Shown: in pieces, positions 19,023 through 28,916 of the stretch
Layout: every line of letters begins with the position of its first letter
How positions within the stretch are numbered: position 1 is the stretch's first letter
NCBI GenBank assembly: GCA_014305285.1
Contig: JACRSG010000008.1
Span: 1-64,000, forward strand
Reading direction: 5' to 3'
From: Campylobacter jejuni
GTDB taxonomy: Bacteria; Campylobacterota; Campylobacteria; Campylobacterales; Campylobacteraceae
DNA length: 64,000 nt
Position numbers and translations under genes: made by a program
Notes under the pieces: model-generated
The model's input: the letters and a program-made list of their open reading frames with translations, nothing else
What the model was told of the DNA's origin: nothing
Database searches by the model: none

Positions 19023-19624
19023 ATTTTTCCTTTAGAAATTTCTTGTATTACTTTAACACATTCTTGCCTAAAATCGGCATAAGAATTAGTATTTTTAATG
19101 ATAAAATCTGCTTTTTTAAGTTTTTCTTTAATATCTATTTGAGAATCAAGTCTAGCTTTTGCAGCTTCTAGGCTAAGTTTATCTCTTTGCATGATTCTTT
19201 TAAGACTTAATTCTTTAGATGCGTAAATTACTATGACTTTGCCTAAATTTTCATAAGCTTTGCTTTCAAAAAAAAGAGGAATTTCTACAAAAAAAGCCTT
19301 ATTTTCTTTATCTAAAATTTGCATTTGTTCTAAAATTTTAGCTCGAATTTTAGGATGAGTGAAATTTTCTAAAATTTTTTTAGCTTCTTTGTTATTAAAA
19401 ACAATTTCTCCAAGGATTTTTCTATCGATTTTTTTTTCTTTTGTGAGTAAATTTTTTAAGCTAAAGGGAGAAAAAATCTTTTCAAGTTCTAAAGCATTTT
19501 TATCTAAAATTTCATGAGAGATTTTATCTGCACTAATGCTTTTAAAGCCTAAAGAATTCGCTATTTCTATAAAGGTGCTTTTACCACAAGCAATTGAAGC
19601 GGTTACAAAAAAAGCATTTTTCAT
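19019..19624 (-). CDS. coaE: Dephospho-CoA kinase
   Basis: Last step of coenzyme A synthesis. The P-loop is ASIACGKST, in which the first glycine of the usual G-x4-GKST is alanine; ISADKISHEIL supplies the substrate-binding aspartate, and VEIPLFFES and RIMQRDKLS match the family. Length 201 is normal. First gene of the coaE-dapF-bax unit, divergent from purM with a 60-bp gap. Confidence 0.9.
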   Translation of the reverse strand: MKNAFFVTASIACGKSTFIEIANSLGFKSISADKISHEILDKNALELEKIFSPFSLKNLLTKEKKIDRKILGEIVFNNKEAKKILENFTHPKIRAKILEQMQILDKENKAFFVEIPLFFESKAYENLGKVIVIYASKELSLKRIMQRDKLSLEAAKARLDSQIDIKEKLKKADFIIKNTNSYADFRQECVKVIQEISKGKM

Positions 19625-19684
19625 CTTATGCCTTATTAAAACTTTTTTCGTTAAAATACCTTTTTAGTTCTTAAAGGAAAATAA

Positions 19685-20674
19685 ATGAAAATTTCATACG
19701 AAGATGCAGGTGTAAGTATAGATAATGGAAACGCCTTTGTAGAAGCTATAAAACCTTTGGTTAAAGAAACTTTTAATGATAATGTTGTAGGTGGAATTGG
19801 TTCTTTTGCGGGTGCTTTTAGAATGCCAAGTGGTTTTAAAAAGCCTGTGATTTTAGGTGCAACAGATGGTGTTGGTACTAAGCTTCGCTTGGCGATTGAT
19901 GTGAAAAAATATGATACTATAGGGCAAGATTTAGTAGCAATGTGTGTGAATGATTTGATTTGTAATTTTGCTACACCTTTGTTTTTTTTGGATTATTATG
20001 CTACAGCCAAGCTTGAAGTAGAAGTAGCAAAGACTGTTGTATCAGGCATTGTCAAGGGATGTAAGATGGCAAATTGTGCATTAATCGGCGGAGAGACTGC
20101 CGAAATGCCTGGAATGTATGCAAAAGATGATTTTGATTTTGCGGGTTTTGCAGTGGGTATGGCTGAAGAAGATGAGATTGATAGAAGTAAATTGGTTAAA
20201 AATGGTGATATTTTATTGGCACTTCCTAGTTCAGGACTTCATTCAAACGGCTATTCTTTAGCTAGAAAAGTACTTTTTGAAAGTTTAAAATTAAAATTTG
20301 ATGATAAGATAGAGGGTAAAAATTTAATTGATATTTTATTAGAGCCTACAAGGATTTATGTCCATGATTTTCTTACCCTAAAGCCTTATATCAGTGCTCT
20401 AGCTCATATTACAGGGGGTGGTTTGGTCGACAATTTACCACGCGTTTTGCCTCGTGGTATGGGTGCAACTATACGCAAGCATCATCTTAAAACCCCTGAA
20501 ATTTTTTATACTATAGGGCAGGCTGTAGAAGAAAGTGAAATGTATAGAAGCTTTAATATGGGAGTGGGTTTAGTAATGATTGTAGATCCTTCTAATGTAA
20601 GCAAGGTTTTAGAAAATTCAGACGCCTTTATCATCGGCGAAATTTGTATTCATGAAGGTATTGTTTTAGAGTGA
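19685..20674 (+). CDS. purM: Phosphoribosylformylglycinamidine cyclo-ligase
   Basis: AIR synthetase of purine synthesis. Motifs: SYEDAGVSIDNGN at the N-terminus, GATDGVGTKLRLA, DLVAMCVNDL, GGETAEMPGMY and LPSSGLHSNGYSLAR, ending with AHITGGGLVDNLPRVLP. Length 329 is normal. AAAGGAAAATAA precedes ATG 19685. Convergent with dcuC. Confidence 0.97.
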   Translation: MKISYEDAGVSIDNGNAFVEAIKPLVKETFNDNVVGGIGSFAGAFRMPSGFKKPVILGATDGVGTKLRLAIDVKKYDTIGQDLVAMCVNDLICNFATPLFFLDYYATAKLEVEVAKTVVSGIVKGCKMANCALIGGETAEMPGMYAKDDFDFAGFAVGMAEEDEIDRSKLVKNGDILLALPSSGLHSNGYSLARKVLFESLKLKFDDKIEGKNLIDILLEPTRIYVHDFLTLKPYISALAHITGGGLVDNLPRVLPRGMGATIRKHHLKTPEIFYTIGQAVEESEMYRSFNMGVGLVMIVDPSNVSKVLENSDAFIIGEICIHEGIVLE

Positions 20675-20694
20675 AAATAAAGAGTCAATACGCT

Positions 20695-22149
20695 TTATTT
20701 TTGTATTTTAAGTTCTATTTTTGTAGCGTTTTGTTCTTTTGGCAAAGGATGGGTTTGTGCTAGATAAAAGGCTACAAGTACATTCACAAGCATAGCGATA
20801 AGTAAAAGTGGAGTGGTGCGTTTTATGATATCCATTGGAGCCACTTTTGCAAATCCAGCTAAAGCTATGATTCCCCCTGCTATTGGTGAAGCTGCGCGAC
20901 CTAAACAAGATGCGATTTCTATAGGTAAAACTAGAGTAATAGGCACAACGCCTAATTTTGTAGCTATATCAGGAGCTAGTTTTCCAAAAGCATTAAAAGC
21001 AGCAATCCCGCTTCCCATAATCACTGTAGCAAAATAAACCAAAAAGCTTAAAATAGCTATACTCAAAAGAATTCCAAACCCTGCAAAATTTCCTGTTCCA
21101 AGATTGGAAACCGCGTTAGCAAGGATATTGACTCCACCGAGTGCTTTAATACCTTCAGCAAATACTCCAGCGGCGATGATTATGCTTACGACTGAGATAA
21201 AAATTTCAGCCATAGCTTTTAAAATCACCATCATATCGTCACCTAATTTCCTAGCATTTTTATGCCTTGCAAATTCAACAAGAAAAACTAAAGAAATACT
21301 TACAAAATTGGCTGTCACAACATCGAGTTTGATAGTAAAAAAATACGCTGTAAATAAAAATACAACAGGCAACCAAGGAAAGAGTATGTAAAAAGTAGGG
21401 CATTTAGGATCAATGATTGGTGGAATTTCAACTTCATCATTTAAAACACCTTTTTCTTTATCTCTTTTATCAATCCAAGCAAAATAAAAAGGAATCAAGA
21501 TGGCAAGAACTACAACATAAGCAATCACACTATAAATTTGGTAATTTAAAAAAAGCCCTACGACATTATCACTTTGTCCTACCATATCTGCCATATTGAT
21601 TGAATTTCCATCTTTTGGGCCATAATCAAGTGCGATTAAAGAAAGCACGCATACGGCTGTAATAGGACGGATTTTAAGTGAGATTAAAACAGGATAAATA
21701 CATGCTAATAAAAGTAAAAGCAATCCAGCATAGCTAGAAATGACAATTTTTAAAGCCATTCCAACAATAAAAGTTCCACTTAAAATCAAGTATTTATTTT
21801 TGATTTTTCCTAAGGGTTTATTTGCTAAAAAAGCAAGTTTTGCTGAAGCATTGATATGTTTCATATAAGCAGCAAAACCTGCCACACTCATGATAATAAG
21901 CCCTACTCCAGAAAGCTGACTTTTAAAACTTGCTGTGATAAAGGCATAACTATCAAGTAAAACATTTAAAAAACTTGTGTGCTCTCTGCTTGGGGCTTTT
22001 GGTATAGGTGCTCCTGTGATGTAAAAAGCAAAAATAAGCAAGAGAATACCTGAAAGAAAAAATACAAAAATGGGATTGTATTTTTTGAGTATATAATAAG
22101 CAATGATAATCACCGCTAAAAGTGTAGAACATATCATAAAAATTGGCAT
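20695..22149 (-). CDS. dcuC: Anaerobic C4-dicarboxylate transporter, DcuC type (Cj1528-like)
   Basis: Inner-membrane carrier for succinate/fumarate exchange, supporting fumarate respiration. The 484 residues form about 12 hydrophobic helices; conserved DcuC parts are LSLIALDYGPKDGNSINMA and EIASCLGRAASPIAGGIIA. Some 200 bases between it and cas9 hold only promoters. In NCTC 11168 I recall additional decayed genes (Cj1524c-Cj1527c) here; they are absent. Confidence 0.9.
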   Translation of the reverse strand: MPIFMICSTLLAVIIIAYYILKKYNPIFVFFLSGILLLIFAFYITGAPIPKAPSREHTSFLNVLLDSYAFITASFKSQLSGVGLIIMSVAGFAAYMKHINASAKLAFLANKPLGKIKNKYLILSGTFIVGMALKIVISSYAGLLLLLLACIYPVLISLKIRPITAVCVLSLIALDYGPKDGNSINMADMVGQSDNVVGLFLNYQIYSVIAYVVVLAILIPFYFAWIDKRDKEKGVLNDEVEIPPIIDPKCPTFYILFPWLPVVFLFTAYFFTIKLDVVTANFVSISLVFLVEFARHKNARKLGDDMMVILKAMAEIFISVVSIIIAAGVFAEGIKALGGVNILANAVSNLGTGNFAGFGILLSIAILSFLVYFATVIMGSGIAAFNAFGKLAPDIATKLGVVPITLVLPIEIASCLGRAASPIAGGIIALAGFAKVAPMDIIKRTTPLLLIAMLVNVLVAFYLAQTHPLPKEQNATKIELKIQK

Positions 22150-22309
22150 GATTTTTCCTAAGTTATATTAGCTTTTATTTTATTTTAGCTAAAATTTAAC
22201 TAATAAATATTTTTCATTTAAAATTTTACTTATTTTTTACATTATAAAATTAATATGTATAGTTTGGTTACTGAAAAGTTTATGTTTGTTTAAAAAATGA
22301 TTTTTGTAT

Positions 22310-22315
22310 TATAAT
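22310..22315 (+). promoter_or_regulatory. Likely -10 box of cas9 operon
   Basis: TATAAT preceded by T-rich sequence, the usual Campylobacter sigma70 pattern without a clear -35. It lies 35 bases before the GTG start of cas9, and AAAAAGGAT lies between as ribosome site. Confidence 0.55.
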
Positions 22316-22350
22316 TATACACAAATCATAAATATTAAAAAGGATCTAGT

Positions 22351-25308
22351 GTGGCAAGAATTTTGGCATTTGATATAGGAATAAGCTCTATTGGCTGGGC
22401 ATTTAGTGAAAATGATGAGTTAAAAGATTGTGGAGTTAGGATTTTTACAAAGGCTGAAAATCCTAAAACAGGAGAATCCTTAGCCTTGCCAAGACGCCTT
22501 GCAAGAAGTGCTAGAAAACGCCTTGCTAGACGCAAAGCAAGGCTAAATCACTTAAAACATTTAATCGCAAATGAATTTAAGTTAAATTACGAAGATTATC
22601 AAAGCTTTGATGAAAGTTTAGCCAAGGCTTATAAAGGATCTTTAATTAGCCCTTATGAGTTAAGATTTAGAGCTTTAAACGAGCTTTTAAGTAAGCAAGA
22701 TTTTGCAAGAGTGATTTTACATATTGCAAAAAGGCGTGGCTATGATGATATTAAAAATAGTGATGATAAAGAAAAAGGTGCGATTTTAAAAGCTATCAAG
22801 CAAAATGAAGAAAAACTAGCAAATTATCAAAGTGTGGGCGAGTATCTTTATAAAGAGTATTTTCAAAAATTCAAAGAAAATTCCAAAGAATTTACAAATG
22901 TTAGAAATAAAAAAGAAAGTTATGAACGCTGCATAGCGCAAAGTTTTTTAAAAGATGAATTAAAGCTTATTTTTAAAAAACAAAGAGAATTTGGCTTTTC
23001 TTTTTCAAAAAAATTTGAAGAAGAGGTGCTTAGTGTAGCATTTTATAAAAGGGCTTTAAAAGATTTTTCTCATTTGGTGGGAAATTGTAGTTTTTTTACC
23101 GATGAAAAAAGAGCGCCAAAAAATTCGCCCTTAGCTTTTATGTTTGTAGCACTTACAAGAATTATCAATCTTTTAAACAATCTTAAAAATACTGAAGGAA
23201 ATTTATATACAAAAGATGATTTAAACACGCTTTTGAATGAAGTTTTAAAAAACGGCACTCTAACTTATAAACAAACAAAAAAGCTTTTGGTCTTAAGCGA
23301 TGATTATGAATTTAAAAGGGAAAAAGGAACTTATTTTATTGAGTTTAAAAAATATAAAGAATTTATAAAAGCCCTAGGTGATCATAGTTTAAGCCAAGAT
23401 GATTTAAATGAAATAGCAAAAGATATTACCCTTATAAAAGATGAGATTAAGCTTAAAAAGGCTTTAGCAAAATATGATTTAAATCAAAATCAAATTGATA
23501 GTTTAAGCAAATTGGAATTTAAAGACCATTTAAATATAAGTTTTAAAGCCTTAAAACTTATCACTCCTTTAATGCTTGAAGGTAAAAAATACGATGAAGC
23601 TTGTAATGAGCTTAATTTAAAAGTAGCAATCAATGAAGATAAAAAAGATTTTTTACCCGCATTTAATGAAACTTATTATAAAGATGAGGTAACTAATCCT
23701 GTGGTTTTAAGGGCGATTAAAGAATACAGAAAGGTCTTAAATGCTTTACTTAAAAAATACGGCAAAGTGCATAAAATAAACATTGAATTAGCAAGAGAAG
23801 TAGGTAAAAATTACAGCCAAAGAGCTAAAATAGAAAAAGAGCAAAATGAAAACTACAAGGCCAAAAAAGACGCCGAACTTGAATGTGAAAAACTAGGCTT
23901 AAAAATAAATAGCAAAAATATTTTAAAATTAAGATTATTTAAAGAACAAAAAGAATTTTGTGCTTATAGTGGAGAAAAGATTAAAATTAGTGATTTGCAA
24001 GATGAAAAAATGCTTGAAATTGATCACATTTACCCTTATTCTAGAAGTTTTGATGATTCTTATATGAATAAAGTTTTAGTTTTTACCAAGCAAAACCAAG
24101 AAAAACTTAATAAAACCCCATTTGAAGCCTTTGGTAATGATAATGCAAAATGGCAGAAAATTGAAGTTTTAGCAAAAAACCTACCTACTAAAAAGCAAAA
24201 AAGAATTTTAGATAAAAATTACAAAGACAAAGAGCAAAAAGACTTTAAAGATAGAAATTTAAACGATACTCGCTACATCGCAAGGCTTGTTTTAAACTAT
24301 ACTAAAGATTATTTAGATTTTTTACCTTTAAGTGATGATGAAAATACAAAGTTAAACGACACACACAAAGGCTCAAAAGTGCATGTAGAAGCAAAAAGCG
24401 GTATGCTAACATCGGCTTTAAGACACACTTGGGGCTTTAGCACTAAGGATAGAAATAATCATCTTCATCACGCCATCGATGCAGTAATTATTGCTTATGC
24501 AAACAACTCTATCGTAAAGGCTTTTTCAGATTTTAAAAAAGAGCAAGAAAGCAACAGTGCAGAACTTTATGCAAAAAAAATTAGTGAATTAGATTATAAA
24601 AACAAAAGGAAGTTTTTTGAGCCTTTTAGTGGTTTTAGGCAAAAGGTTTTAGATAAAATTGATGAAATTTTTGTCTCAAAACCTGAGAGAAAAAAGCCAA
24701 GTGGAGCTTTACATGAAGAAACATTTAGAAAAGAAGAAGAATTCTATCAATCATACGGCGGAAAAGAAGGAGTTTTAAAAGCCCTAGAGCTTGGTAAAAT
24801 CCGCAAAGTAAATGGTAAAATAGTTAAAAATGGCGATATGTTTAGAGTGGATATTTTTAAACACAAAAAGACAAATAAATTTTATGCTGTGCCAATTTAT
24901 ACTATGGATTTTGCTTTAAAAGTATTACCAAATAAAGCAGCTGTAGCACGAAGTAAAAAAGGTGAGATAAAAGACTGGATTTTAATGGATGAAAATTATG
25001 AGTTTTGCTTTTCTTTATACAAAGATAGTTTGATTTTAATTCAAACTAAAGATATGCAAGAGCCAGAATTTGTTTATTATAATGCTTTTACAAGCTCTAC
25101 TGTTAGTTTGATTGTTTCAAAACACGATAATAAATTTGAAACGCTAAGTAAAAATCAAAAAATATTGTTTAAAAATGCAAATGAAAAAGAAGTAATCGCA
25201 AAAAGCATAGGAATTCAAAATCTAAAAGTATTTGAAAAATACATAGTTTCAGCACTTGGGGAAGTTACAAAGGCTGAGTTTAGACAAAGAGAAGATTTTA
25301 AAAAATGA
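22351..25308 (+). CDS. cas9: CRISPR-associated endonuclease Cas9, type II-C
   Basis: RNA-guided nuclease that cuts invading DNA. The 985-residue chain is close to the compact C. jejuni Cas9 (984 residues in the reference I recall). RuvC-I is at FDIGISSIGW (Asp8), the arginine-rich bridge helix follows (RLARSARKRLARRKARL), HNH is LEIDHIYPYSRSF (His559), and RuvC-III is NHLHHAIDAVI. The start is GTG. One extra alanine is present at 863-864 (PNKAAVARS), just before the arginine equivalent to the PAM-contacting Arg866; the other PAM residues (T913, S915, S951 in reference numbering) are retained, shifted by one. Overlaps cas1 by 4 bases. Confidence 0.97.
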   Translation: MARILAFDIGISSIGWAFSENDELKDCGVRIFTKAENPKTGESLALPRRLARSARKRLARRKARLNHLKHLIANEFKLNYEDYQSFDESLAKAYKGSLISPYELRFRALNELLSKQDFARVILHIAKRRGYDDIKNSDDKEKGAILKAIKQNEEKLANYQSVGEYLYKEYFQKFKENSKEFTNVRNKKESYERCIAQSFLKDELKLIFKKQREFGFSFSKKFEEEVLSVAFYKRALKDFSHLVGNCSFFTDEKRAPKNSPLAFMFVALTRIINLLNNLKNTEGNLYTKDDLNTLLNEVLKNGTLTYKQTKKLLVLSDDYEFKREKGTYFIEFKKYKEFIKALGDHSLSQDDLNEIAKDITLIKDEIKLKKALAKYDLNQNQIDSLSKLEFKDHLNISFKALKLITPLMLEGKKYDEACNELNLKVAINEDKKDFLPAFNETYYKDEVTNPVVLRAIKEYRKVLNALLKKYGKVHKINIELAREVGKNYSQRAKIEKEQNENYKAKKDAELECEKLGLKINSKNILKLRLFKEQKEFCAYSGEKIKISDLQDEKMLEIDHIYPYSRSFDDSYMNKVLVFTKQNQEKLNKTPFEAFGNDNAKWQKIEVLAKNLPTKKQKRILDKNYKDKEQKDFKDRNLNDTRYIARLVLNYTKDYLDFLPLSDDENTKLNDTHKGSKVHVEAKSGMLTSALRHTWGFSTKDRNNHLHHAIDAVIIAYANNSIVKAFSDFKKEQESNSAELYAKKISELDYKNKRKFFEPFSGFRQKVLDKIDEIFVSKPERKKPSGALHEETFRKEEEFYQSYGGKEGVLKALELGKIRKVNGKIVKNGDMFRVDIFKHKKTNKFYAVPIYTMDFALKVLPNKAAVARSKKGEIKDWILMDENYEFCFSLYKDSLILIQTKDMQEPEFVYYNAFTSSTVSLIVSKHDNKFETLSKNQKILFKNANEKEVIAKSIGIQNLKVFEKYIVSALGEVTKAEFRQREDFKK

Positions 25309-26195
25309 GTTACGATGAAGCTTTTAAAACACTGCTTATTAGCTCTAATGCCAAGCTAAATTTAGAGCTAAATCATCTTGTGATTAAGCAAGATGAAAAT
25401 ATAGCCAAATTGTTTTTAAAAGATATAAATATCATCGTTTTAGAAAGCTTACAAATAAGCATTAGTTCCGCACTTTTTAATGCCTTTGCAAAGTATAAAA
25501 TTATCTTATTAACCTGCGATGAAACTCATAGTATAAATGGTGTTTTTACTCCTTTTTTAGGGCATTTTCAAAGTGCAAAAATCGCAAAAGAGCAAATGAA
25601 TGTAAGTGCTCAAAAAAAGGCTATTTTATGGCAAAAAATCATTAAAAATAAAATCCTAAATCAAGCCTTTATCTTAAAAAAACACAATAAAATAGAGCAA
25701 AGCAATGAGCTTATAAATTTGGCTAAAAAAGTAAGCTTAAATGATAGTAAAAATATTGAAGCTGTTGCGGCGGCGCTTTATTTTAAAACTTTGTTTGGTA
25801 CTTCTTTTTCAAGAGATGAGCTTTGCTTTGAAAATTCTGCTTTAAATTATGGCTATGCAATCATTAGGGCTTGTATTATTAGAGCAGTTTGCATAAGTGG
25901 GCTTTTGCCTTGGCTTGGCATAAAGCACGATAATATTTATAATTCTTTTGCGCTTTGTGATGATTTGATAGAAGTGTTTAGGGCTAGTGTTGATGATTGT
26001 GTTTTAAAGCTTAAGGGTGAAAGTGAGTTTTTAAGCAAAGATGACAAAAGAGCGTTGATTGGCAATTTACAAAGCAAAATCAATTTTGATGGGCAAAATT
26101 ATCCTTTAAACAGAGCGATAAATCATTATGTGGCAAATTTTAAAAATGCTTTATTGTATGAAGATGAACTAAAGATAGTGAAATTTGATGATTGA
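25305..26195 (+). CDS. cas1: CRISPR-associated endonuclease Cas1
   Basis: Integrase of spacer acquisition, working as a complex with Cas2. The 296 residues hold the three metal ligands of the family: Glu in SKNIEAVAAALYF, His in GIKHDNIYNSF and Asp in ALCDDLIEVF. Translationally coupled with cas9 (ATGA overlap) and cas2. No cas4 or csn2 gene is present, which defines type II-C. Confidence 0.97.
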   Translation: MSYDEAFKTLLISSNAKLNLELNHLVIKQDENIAKLFLKDINIIVLESLQISISSALFNAFAKYKIILLTCDETHSINGVFTPFLGHFQSAKIAKEQMNVSAQKKAILWQKIIKNKILNQAFILKKHNKIEQSNELINLAKKVSLNDSKNIEAVAAALYFKTLFGTSFSRDELCFENSALNYGYAIIRACIIRAVCISGLLPWLGIKHDNIYNSFALCDDLIEVFRASVDDCVLKLKGESEFLSKDDKRALIGNLQSKINFDGQNYPLNRAINHYVANFKNALLYEDELKIVKFDD

Positions 26196-26619
26196 AGATA
26201 AATTTATGCGTGTGCTTTTGATGTTTGATGTACCTACTAAAAGTAAAAAAGAGCAAAAACTAGCAAGTAAATTTAGAAATAATCTTATAAAATTAGGTTA
26301 TTTTATGCTGCAATTTAGTGTTTATATGCGTATTTGCAAGGGTTTAAGTTCTGCAAAAAGTTCTATTGAAAATGTAAAAAAGATTTTGCCACCTTATGGA
26401 AATGTAAGGGCTTTAATCATCACTGAAAAGCAATTTGATAAAATGGAGCTTTTGCTTGGTGGCATAGTTTTTAACGAAAAAGTTAATAACGAAACCAATT
26501 TAACGCTTTTTGATATAGATAGTCATGGAGAATTTAAATATAAAAATTCAAATAATGAAGAAATTCAAATAAACAAAAAACAAGAAAAATATCATCAGCA
26601 AAATTTATTTGAATTTTAA
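26188..26619 (+). CDS. cas2: CRISPR-associated Cas2
   Basis: Structural partner of Cas1 in spacer acquisition. The chain of 143 residues opens MIEDKFMRVLLMFDVPTKSK, the ferredoxin-like first strand with the conserved aspartate. I use ATG 26188, inside the cas1 end; TTG 26185 is also possible. A C-terminal extension of about 40 residues is rich in Asn, Lys and Gln. The stop codon abuts the 3' end of the convergent tracrRNA. Confidence 0.95.
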   Translation: MIEDKFMRVLLMFDVPTKSKKEQKLASKFRNNLIKLGYFMLQFSVYMRICKGLSSAKSSIENVKKILPPYGNVRALIITEKQFDKMELLLGGIVFNEKVNNETNLTLFDIDSHGEFKYKNSNNEEIQINKKQEKYHQQNLFEF

Positions 26620-26690
26620 AAGCGGTTTTAGGGGATTGTAACCCCGCAGAGTCCCGCAAACTCTTTATTTTAGTCCCTTTTTAAATTTCT
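26620..26690 (-). ncRNA. tracrRNA
   Basis: Trans-activating RNA for Cas9, transcribed on the minus strand towards cas2. Reading from about 26690 it begins with the anti-repeat AAATTTAAAAAGGGACTAAA, which pairs with the CRISPR repeat, continues with AAAGAGTTTGCGGGACTCTG, and ends with GGGGTTACAATCCCCTAAAA, CCGC and a T stretch. These hairpins match the known C. jejuni tracrRNA scaffold. The 5' end is inferred from a TATAAT at 26697-26702 on the minus strand. Confidence 0.93.
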
Positions 26691-26696
26691 TATGAG

Positions 26697-26702
26697 ATTA
26701 TA
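26697..26702 (-). promoter_or_regulatory. -10 box of tracrRNA promoter
   Basis: On the minus strand GCTATAATC, placing the start about 7 bases downstream, near 26690. This leaves the whole anti-repeat inside the transcript. Confidence 0.7.
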
Positions 26703-26763
26703 GCATAATTTTTGCTATTTTTCATGAAAAAACCCCGAAATTTTCATTATCTGGTAAATATCT

Positions 26764-28913
26764 ATTTTACCATAAAGAAATTTAAAAAGGGACTAAAACG
26801 CAACTGGTAGCACTTTAACAACTACAGAAATTTTACCATAAAGAAATTTAAAAAGGGACTAAAACGCAACTGGTAGCACTTTAACAACTACAGAAATTTT
26901 ACCATAAAGAAATTTAAAAAGGGACTAAAACCATCTCAGGGGAAACCTATATATTATTTTAATTTTACCATAAAGAAATTTAAAAAGGGACTAAAACATT
27001 AGCCACTAAAACTCCGGCAACAAAGAAATTTTACCATAAAGAAATTTAAAAAGGGACTAAAACACTACCTTTAGCATTTAATTGATTGTTTTGATTTTAC
27101 CATAAAGAAATTTAAAAAGGGACTAAAACAAATAAACATTCTATTTTGTGAGTAAATCTATTTTACCATAAAGAAATTTAAAAAGGGACTAAAACAAAGA
27201 TTTTAACCATTCTCTTAACTTTATAGATTTTACCATAAAGAAATTTAAAAAGGGACTAAAACATTTTCTGCAAATGGTCGTGTTAATTCCATATTTTACC
27301 ATAAAGAAATTTAAAAAGGGACTAAAACACCACTTAAAGCTGTAATAGACTGAACGTATTTTACCATAAAGAAATTTAAAAAGGGACTAAAACTTAGCGG
27401 GGTTAATACAGTTACAAAAGAACATTTTACCATAAAGAAATTTAAAAAGGGACTAAAACTAGTAGAGCTACAGGGTGTGATATGGTAGGATTTTACCATA
27501 AAGAAATTTAAAAAGGGACTAAAACTTAGCTTTATTAATTTGTTTAATCTCAAATATTTTACCATAAAGAAATTTAAAAAGGGACTAAAACTTACGCTTG
27601 AACCTACCATAAGGATTTGTGATTTTACCATAAAGAAATTTAAAAAGGGACTAAAACAGCTTTTTAATAGATAAATGGGCTTATTTTATTTTACCATAAA
27701 GAAATTTAAAAAGGGACTAAAACATAATTATTTAAATCATCTTTCCTATTTCCATTTTACCATAAAGAAATTTAAAAAGGGACTAAAACATCAACACTTA
27801 TGATACTACCTATAGCACCATTTTACCATAAAGAAATTTAAAAAGGGACTAAAACAATAACATTAGAGTTATTATAAGTTGCTAAATTTTACCATAAAGA
27901 AATTTAAAAAGGGACTAAAACAACGGTATTTATGGAGCTTTTGCAAGTGGAAATTTTACCATAAAGAAATTTAAAAAGGGACTAAAACATTATAAATTAT
28001 TTTTCAAAAGGTTAAAAAATTTTACCATAAAGAAATTTAAAAAGGGACTAAAACGGATATAGGCACAGGAAAAACTAAGACTATATTTTACCATAAAGAA
28101 ATTTAAAAAGGGACTAAAACTTAGATATATCTTCTCTATTATGTATATTTATTTTACCATAAAGAAATTTAAAAAGGGACTAAAACCAAGCCTGTATTTA
28201 TAATTAAATTAATAACATTTTACCATAAAGAAATTTAAAAAGGGACTAAAACATAAAGATAATATTAAAAGGCAATGGGCTGATTTTACCATAAAGAAAT
28301 TTAAAAAGGGACTAAAACTGGATATAACTATCGGTTATAAAGTTTATAATTTTACCATAAAGAAATTTAAAAAGGGACTAAAACTAAAATAATGATTTAT
28401 ATGGGCTTACTTGAATTTTACCATAAAGAAATTTAAAAAGGGACTAAAACAAAGTAGTATGCGTTAATCACTTGGCGGTTATTTTACCATAAAGAAATTT
28501 AAAAAGGGACTAAAACATTTCAAAAGATAATGAAGCAGTGCCTTTTATTTTACCATAAAGAAATTTAAAAAGGGACTAAAACATTTTAAGTTTAAATGAC
28601 TTTCCAAAATTAATTTTACCATAAAGAAATTTAAAAAGGGACTAAAACATTAACTCCTAGCGGTTTTAATGCAACAGGATTTTACCATAAAGAAATTTAA
28701 AAAGGGACTAAAACTAAAACTTTCATACCTTCTTTAGTTATATTTATTTTACCATAAAGAAATTTAAAAAGGGACTAAAACTTTAACGACGCTACACAAT
28801 TCCAAGTAAATATTTTACCATAAAGAAATTTAAAAAGGGACTAAAACGCTGGTATCAATGATAACACTGTTATGAGTATTTTACCATAAAGAAATTTAAA
28901 AAGGGACTAAAAT
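26764..28913 (-). CRISPR. Type II-C CRISPR array, 33 repeats and 32 spacers
   Basis: The 36-bp repeat (plus strand starts ATTTTACCATAAAGAAATTT and ends GGGACTAAAAC) occurs 33 times from 26764-26799 to 28878-28913. Spacers are 30 bp except three of 31 (27196, 27922, 28715) and one of 29 (27329). Spacers 1 and 2 (26800-26829 and 26866-26895) are identical. All repeats look identical except the last, which ends AAAAT. Functional crRNAs run on the minus strand, spacer followed by GTTTTAGTCCC, matching the tracrRNA. Each repeat ends, in that direction, with TGGTAAAAT, an extended -10-like element, so every repeat may start its own crRNA. Confidence 0.98.
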
Positions 28914-28916
28914 AAA

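Noticed and set aside
20813-21599. Plus-strand open frames opposite dcuC
   Set aside because: Shadows of a membrane-protein gene on the other strand, without start signals.
27311-27631. Open frame of 106 codons on the minus strand with a repeated SPFLNFFMVK motif
   Set aside because: It is a translation of CRISPR repeats; the 66-bp repeat-spacer unit is a multiple of three, so it stays open by chance.
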